Shown piece by piece: positions 58,401 to 64,000 of a DNA stretch of 64,000 bases (position 1 is its first letter; every line of letters begins with the position of its first letter). Source of the DNA: Muricea muricata (Eukaryota > Cnidaria > Anthozoa > Malacalcyonacea > Plexauridae); contig OY979727.1 of assembly GCA_963855995.1 (NCBI GenBank), positions 6,281,001-6,345,000 of the forward strand. The letters are read 5' to 3'. The translations under genes were made by a program, and so were the position numbers. The notes under the pieces are model-generated. The model saw only the letters and a list, made by a program, of their open reading frames with translations, was not told where the DNA came from and did not search any database.

Positions 58401-59986
58401 CATATTTTCGCACATTGTTGTAAACTGTTCCACGAGAAGGACAACGTGCGTTGGGATAGACTTCTCTAAATCTTTGGATAACCCTGTAAACGTTATTGTT
58501 ATTACGATAGAACTCAGCAACAATAAAAGCTCTCTGTTGTAGAGTGAATTGTGGTCTAACCATTTTGAAATGTTTCCGAAAAATAACGAATCGATTGTTT
58601 AAGAGCGAGAACTTTAAAAATACCATATACAAAATTTTTCTTGCGAAACGTTCTAAATTTAATTAAATGTCTCTAGGGAGCAAAAATGAAATGGCAATAT
58701 GCAAATTAGGAAAAAAGAACAAATTAACAACGCATATAGGCTAATTATTATAATAAAATGAAAGTTTGCGCGATATGTTGAAGGGCTTACACTTAACCAA
58801 TTTTTCTGAAATTTTAAACCGGAAAAGAACGCCTAACAAATTTTTCACCCACTAACTCAAAATTATGTTTAAGCATTCAAATTTCGTGCGCAAGCCATTT
58901 TTAGTTCATTCGAAAAAACAACCCCCCCTGGTTTACAAAATCTGAGTTCAGGAAATTTTTTTCATTGTTCTACATCACAAGTACCCAAGTAATCTGCATA
59001 TGTAAAAAAACTTGATACCCAAAGCTTTTTTGCAAAATTGAGAGCAATTTAAAATCTGTTCAATTTTTTTTGATACACCCTGTATAACTGGAATTTATTA
59101 CCCCACCAGTGATAACTGCCAGCACATTCTAAAAGCGATATTCGGTGCATTATTTGGTCGCATTGCTTATATATTGAAATCTTCCATAGAAATCCTCCGC
59201 TTGAACAGCATCACAGCTCGCACCAAAAAATCACATTTCACTTCAGAAAATCCATTAAATCCTGTTTTCTCACAAAGACAAGACAAGTACGAACCAGAAA
59301 TCGGGTCTCTATATTGTCCCACGTGAACGCGGATCTGTTTACATCGGAGAAACCGGAAGCAATCTAACTATTACACACCACAACTACTCCCTCAAAGAAA
59401 AATGCGAAAGATCAGGGATCGCTAAGTATCAACGGATGCGCGACAACAACATTTATTCCAGTAGTCGACAAATATTTTGCGCTGAAGACAGAGAGTCCAT
59501 TGAAATCACAAAGCAAAAAGCAATGACACTGAAGGAAATAACGCGTCTTTTTAATTAACCTTTACTTTAATTGTAAAAAATTGTTAATTTAAATTAGGCG
59601 AAACTGAACTAATTTATGTACCAATTATTTGCGCAATTTACGTGTATTTGTGCACGTAAACAATTTTCACCCAGGTCTAAAGGCTGAAAACTCAGATTAA
59701 ATAGATAAATACATGGTAAAAACCAAAAATTGTTGAATTATTTTATTATTACACCATGCAAATTAAATTCCTGCCGGATTATATAGATTAATGCTTGTGC
59801 ATTCTATAGGTTCAACAGAAATTTGACTCTGAAGAAATTAGTTGGAGTAGAGCTATGGATGAAGTTAGAACAAATAGATTGTCTGAGATGCACGGTAAAA
59901 ATTGTTTGCTTATCATAATAAGAGATTGGCCACTGAGTGAGAAGTACAGAGGTGAACCTGACTTGTTGGCAAGCTTGGAATATCTG
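55459..59986 (+). CDS. Unrecognised spliced gene, first two exons
   Basis: Exon 1 (55459-55563, 35 codons) starts MSHGGKYTAVELDEKKSKK, has a short acidic end (LELPFDEEFWSK) and a donor AAG|GTCAGTG. Exon 2 (59810-59986, 59 codons) follows an acceptor TTCTATAG and joins in phase 0: VQQKFDSEEISWSRAMDEVR...CLLIIIRDWPLSEKYRGEP...SLEYL, ending at GTAAAT. The join is open and the codon use even, so I think it is a real gene with a 4.2-kb first intron. I do not recognise the family. Further exons should lie beyond 60 kb but none was convincing. The intron contains an intact mariner-type transposon, a GIY-YIG remnant and a foldback element. Confidence 0.5.
56391..56543. mobile_element. Foldback element (MITE-like)
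   Basis: Arms of about 65 bp with TTTTTATTCGTGTAATGGTA, GATGGAATGTTCCATTCA and their reverse complements. It lies in the first intron of the gene at 55459. No target duplication fixed. Confidence 0.85.
56892..59082 (-). mobile_element. Intact mariner-superfamily transposon with ~455-bp terminal inverted repeats
   Basis: 2191 bp, flanked by TA (56890-56891 and 59083-59084). Terminal inverted repeats are unusually long (about 56892-57347 and 58624-59082), start CAGGGTGTATCAAAAAAAA and differ by perhaps 10-15 percent by eye. They surround a single uninterrupted transposase gene. All parts needed for an autonomous element appear present. Confidence 0.9.
57451..58563 (-). CDS. Mariner/Tc1-superfamily transposase (DD41D spacing), intact
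   Basis: 370 residues from the ATG at 58563 (MVRPQFTLQQ). The frame is open upstream into the inverted repeat, but this Met begins the conserved N-terminal helix-turn-helix (DUF4817-like). A second DNA-binding segment follows (RSGRNRTARSAENIEAVR). The catalytic core has IIGDESGFSLNA (first Asp), WWAQDGAPPH (second Asp) and WPPRSPDLTPLDFFLWGYLK (third Asp, 41 residues after the second). This is the DDE/D nuclease that cuts and joins transposon ends at TA sites. No stop, frameshift or missing catalytic residue is visible, so it may be active or only recently silenced. The spacing puts it outside classical mariner (DD34D) and Tc1 (DD34E). Confidence 0.93.
   Translation of the reverse strand: MVRPQFTLQQRAFIVAEFYRNNNNVYRVIQRFREVYPNARCPSRGTVYNNVRKYAITGTSLNLNKGRSGRNRTARSAENIEAVRNAIEEARGEAPEIRISCRRNGLGLSSATFNRITRLDLHFHLYQMIRRHQLLPGDLPRRFRFCQWLLDKNERFLDDLIIGDESGFSLNASVNTHDIREYCARGEHPLDFEYVRNDDRHKLTVWVGLMGNGTIIGPFFFRQSIDGEDYLNMIDEEIVPALRQLRRYRGRRNNQFRRIWWAQDGAPPHRRRFVTDRLAELFGDRVIALNHAVEWPPRSPDLTPLDFFLWGYLKSKVYQTPPANLEELEQRIRHEINTLRQDRALVRRAVFDMLRRVRVCSQRNGGHVED
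59259..59558 (+). pseudogene. GIY-YIG nuclease-domain fragment, probably Penelope-like
   Basis: An open stretch after a TAA (59256-59258) encodes GLYIVPRERGSVYIGETGSN at 59304-59363, a GIY-YIG core in which the two motifs appear as GLY and YIG. It runs 84 codons from GLY to a stop at 59556-59558. GIY-YIG domains at a protein's C-terminus are characteristic of Penelope-like elements. No RT is nearby, so it is a remnant in the first intron of the gene at 55459. Capture by a host gene is less likely. Confidence 0.6.
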
Positions 59987-62900
59987 GTAAATATTCTTAA
60001 TTTATTTTCCCAAAGATATTATAAATATGAATATGCTGCAATGCCTGTCTGAGTTTTAGTTTTGCAGTGCTTTATTTATTAACTCTCAAGCCCAATCACT
60101 GGTACCAAGCCAATCACTGGTACCAAAGAAGAGTTTCTGGAGAATAGGCTGTAGAACCTTGCTAGTCAAATAGTTATCCGCGAAAATAGCTGGGAAATTT
60201 GTTACGCATGCATCAACTTCAACTTGCGTGGAGTCCACGAACTGTTTTCGCGCAAGATGGCGGGGAATTTCAAAGTCAAAATAGTTTCGTCTTTTTTGGC
60301 TCATTTTAAACTCTATTTTTGCAAGTCCAGAAGAAGGATCCTTAGTAAATCGTATGCGGCTAATATTCAATTTAATTTCTACGTTCAATAGAAGAAATGT
60401 TCTTTCCCAAAGCGCTCAGTCTTTTTTGTAGCGGCTTTGGCGTTTGACATGCCAGTCACGGACGAAGTGTCCTTTCTCAAGTTCTTTTTACATGATTAAA
60501 AAAGCCAGCAGATTTTAAATTATACTTAAAAGCACTAATAAGCTAGTTGTCTACAGGTTACTAAAATAAAAAAGATTAAGGTATCGTTTTGGCTGTAATA
60601 AATTTAGAATGAAGATATTAAAACACTGCAGTTTTCTGTCTTGAAGTATGTATGTAATGTATTTTTGTATGTTTGTATGTTTGTATTAGTATTAAACATT
60701 TATTAATAACAGAAGGTAAAGGTATCTACAACATACACCAGTTTAGCTTACGCTAGCCTGCTACTAGTTCTTAGGACATAATTACATACATGATATATAT
60801 AGCATGAATGATGTTGAGTAATATAACATTACAAATCCATTAAGCTACAGACCTTCCCATTGAAAAGTGAACCTTTTTGGTACTAGACAAGAAAAAATAG
60901 GTTGGGTCTACTCATGTACATTGCAGTTCAGTTGATTAACTAAAGACATTTCATCTTTTTGCTTAATCAATTAACAGCAGAGCTGCCATTAAAATACAAA
61001 ATTTGTTCATGGCCCTGGCCAAATAAAAAAAATGTATGGCACATTGCAACTCAATGGGTTAACAACAATGACAAATGCCTTTGAAAGGAAAACATGTACA
61101 GAACATACATGAATACGTTCTTGGAAACTAAGAAGCTTTATATCAATTATATAACTGAATTCACTGGATTTTGCTACCACATCTTGCAATCAGATTCAGG
61201 TGGCTGTCATTCCCACAGGAGCCAGGATCTCAACCAAGAAGCAATAGAAGTGTCCATTATTCACACAGCATACTGCTAAATAAAATTGTGTAAATATTGC
61301 AAAATTAATCAATTCTAGAAGTGCAGGAAAACAAAAAATACCCATTTGCAGTAAGGAACCATCTTGAAAATCTACACAATACATCCAAAATTAATGTCAG
61401 TTGTTTGAGATGTATACTTCAATGGCAAAACTTGACTTGAAGGGTAATTTTTGCACATAAAACAACCTTGAATTTATTTTTCTGAATTTCTGGAGAATTC
61501 AATTGAATGACATTGTTAAGAAACATTCAATACTATATGTATACTAATAATTATTAATAAATTGTCAAATTATTTGAATCACTTAAATCCCCTAAAATCA
61601 TAAAATGATTGGTGACAAATTGTAAAATCGACTTGTTCAGACTGAATTATACAATTTTCGTGTGTAAATGTGTGTAAAAATGTACAATGAAAATTTTCAT
61701 ATGAAATGATAAGTTATATAATAAGTTGTGTACAAAAGCTACTGGTGTTCATTGTGTTGGGTAATCATAAAGCAAAAATGCAAAACAAATCTTTTTTGCA
61801 ACATCAGTTTCATAAAATATTCCTTCTAGACACACAACACTACAAATTTTTAAATTTTTGTCCAAACAAAAGTTGGGTTCGAAGGGAAATATGTTGCGAG
61901 CCTTTATACTTCAGGTGTAGAATACGGCAGTGATATTCGAACAATTCCCAGAGAAACAAATATGGCGTCATGGCACCACAAATATACTTGAACTTTCATT
62001 AAAATTTTCCACCGTTATTCCAATTTTTCCAGCCCAGATAGAGCGCTTACTTTTGCAAAAAAAACCTAGACTTTATAGCTATATGCAAATAATTTTGGAG
62101 GAAAAGCTAGAATTTTCGAAAAAGGCAAATGTTTGAACGACAACGAACGCGCACAATTACTCAAAATAAAATATTTTGTAATACAACAGAATTAAAGCAC
62201 GAAAACTATACAGTCATCTCAAATTAATGCCGAGCAATATACTCTAAATCTTCATGTAACTAGTAACAGTTAAATGAAACGCGTGCACAAAGCCGATCGC
62301 GTGCGAGGTCAATTTTTATTCCCAGACGCCAACTGTGCACATTTCGATCAGCCTTAAGTTCTCGCGTTTTTTTAGCGAACCAGTCCAATTTTTATGAAGC
62401 CTAATTACATCTAGAAATCAAGGTTGGAAGGTGGAAAGATAGGTACTGCAAGTAACTTTTTGGAGGAAAAGCTAATTGTGTTGAATATGTGATACTAACC
62501 ACTACACAACAGGTAGGCTCGAATTCTAATGCAGTCATGAACGCATGCAACTTCTGTTGTCTAGCACACAAAATCATTGCAACAAAACTCCATCAGGGAA
62601 AGACGTAAACAAAATATAACAGCATACTTCAATTTTACCCACTTTTTGTAGTGTCCTGATCAAAAACCACGCTCCACAATATATTCTTGCCGACCAAGTA
62701 CCCACAAAGGCAAAAACAATAATGACGCCAATGATCGCGGCTCTGCATCACGAATTATGCCATTTCTGTTCAATCAAACATTTCTGGAATAGTCTTGAGT
62801 GTCCAGGATTTAATTCAGTAAATGCAATTGCCGAAACGACTTGTCTTCATTCAACAATTTTGTGTCAAATTCCAATTACATTTACAGCGATGTGAATGCA

Positions 62901-64000
62901 AAAACTGACACAGCCCGTCTGATGCCAAATTTTATTTTAATACAACCGATTCTTGTCATAAAATGCTCGTTATCCATAAGCCTGCGTTTTCGTCCTCAAG
63001 TGTAAATCGATCATCTTTAGGAACAAACGAAAATAAGAGGGAAACAAAGCGCTAGAAACTGTCCTGCTAAACCAAAGTGCATGTGGAATACCTTTGTAGC
63101 AAAAACACAAGTAGAATGCAATAGCCCGCGATTATCCTGCACAGCGACAACAAATTTCCCAGCTGTTATCCGCGAAAACATGGCGGCCGCTGGCCAAAAA
63201 ACGTCATTTTACGTTACAATTTTATAATATTGGCCACTGACCAGTAATAAATGCGACCCCCACCAGTTTTTAAAGCCTCAAATTGTATAACTTGACTGAA
63301 GCAAGATTTCCAAGACTATGTTTATCAAAGGAAGCGTATAAAATACCGCTGATTAATACATACATCGCTTAAAGGACATTGGCAACGAAAATTTTTATTT
63401 CTTATATCCATTAAACTTACCTACGGAATACTTAATTTTTAGTTTTTGTGTGTTTGTCGCGTTTAGGTCTTGCAAATAATTGTGAAAATGTTAAACAATC
63501 GTCCGCCATTTTGAAAAAAATGCGCGTTTGCTAATTTATGCTTGCATACATTTGTGACGACATAAGATGGGTTCGGGAAATCAGACAATATTAGAGACCT
63601 TTAGTTTGGCGTTTGCGGCAAACGGCAAACCTGAGACACGTCCTTTGAGATAGAAATAAAACTAGTGACCGTGAAATGTTTTACCTATACGAACTATTAA
63701 TAAGAATAAATACACTGCACATAGATAGATCTTTCGATCACAGACACTTGCTGACTGACGTCAATTATTTTTCTGCTTACATGGCTTCACGTTTGAATTG
63801 TGGCGTTTCATGTTTGAATTCTACAATTGAACTGCTAGACATGCTCATAGCGGCTCACTACAAACGTGAAACGTCAACTCGAACGTCAAGCGATTGAGGC
63901 CCTAAACTGTTTTCCGTCAGTGATACCTTTCGGTGGTCATACAAGTACATCGTAGATCAGTATTTTATTGAATACATCGTTTAGTTTGAGCACTTCACGG
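59987..64000. other. Non-coding stretch to the window end
   Basis: AT-rich sequence without a convincing exon. Seen: a 20-bp tandem CAATCACTGGTACCAA pair (about 60093-60125), a GTATGTTT-type simple repeat (about 60648-60685), and short CCATTTTG/CATGGCGGC patches near 63180 and 63505. A 100-codon minus-strand frame at 60388-60086 and a 73-codon frame at 63676-63897 show no family resemblance. Further exons of the gene at 55459 may be hidden here. Confidence 0.4.

Noticed and set aside
60086..60388. 100-codon minus-strand frame
   Set aside because: No family resemblance; its end is made of a local tandem repeat.

Overview
The window looks like a repeat-dense stretch of an invertebrate nuclear genome. 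It has spliced genes with GT-AG introns, long introns, satellites, LINEs with (AAT)n tails, a Ty3/Gypsy-type LTR element, piggyBac, mariner and hAT-type elements, and no bacterial gene organisation. The accessory families present (SAMD3-like SAM proteins, ankyrin/DUF6589-like proteins, RecQ-like helicase, rva_4-type integrase proteins) are ones I associate with cnidarians. A cnidarian such as a coral, anemone or hydrozoan is therefore my best guess; this is inference. I see no tRNA, rRNA or CRISPR.

Layout. 1-3543: non-coding DNA with a tandem hairpin array (83-480), other strong stem-loops (1807-1850; 2241-2446) and a 282-bp direct repeat. 3544-29492: a block built on a ~322-bp satellite. A 10.2-kb LTR retroelement with gag-pol, chromodomain and an envelope-like ORF (4138-14347, TSD ATAG) is inserted in it. 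A CR1/L2-like LINE (18862-24078) follows, its 3' half inverted together with a piece of satellite. After these come a dead piggyBac (24083-26246), a second 5'-truncated LINE (26248-28466) and more satellite. 29505-29893 is a hairpin-rich short tandem array.

30006-47830 holds the host-like genes. A SAM-domain gene on the minus strand can be read as seven exons in consistent phase (34053-30006). It is head-to-head with a plus-strand ankyrin/DUF6589-like gene that is broken further on (34501-37420). A RecQ-like helicase on the minus strand (42659-39665) has an in-frame TGA exactly at a zinc-ligand Cys position. An integrase-core gene (47430-45350, minus) carries two stops and is cut off by a ~190-bp satellite (42890-45200). 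Several foldback elements lie between them, one with a 567-bp hAT-like element inside its terminal repeat.

47830-64000: mostly non-coding. It contains a (TC)n/(TA)n microsatellite, a LINE endonuclease fragment split by a TTAA-flanked Kolobok/Mutator-like element and a mariner-type MITE, and the first two exons of an unrecognised plus-strand gene (55459-59986). The 4.2-kb first intron of that gene hosts an intact mariner-superfamily transposon (56892-59082) and a GIY-YIG remnant. From about 60 kb to the end I found no convincing gene.

Gene models were built by eye from splice motifs and phase. Family names come from recognised motifs, not from database searches.
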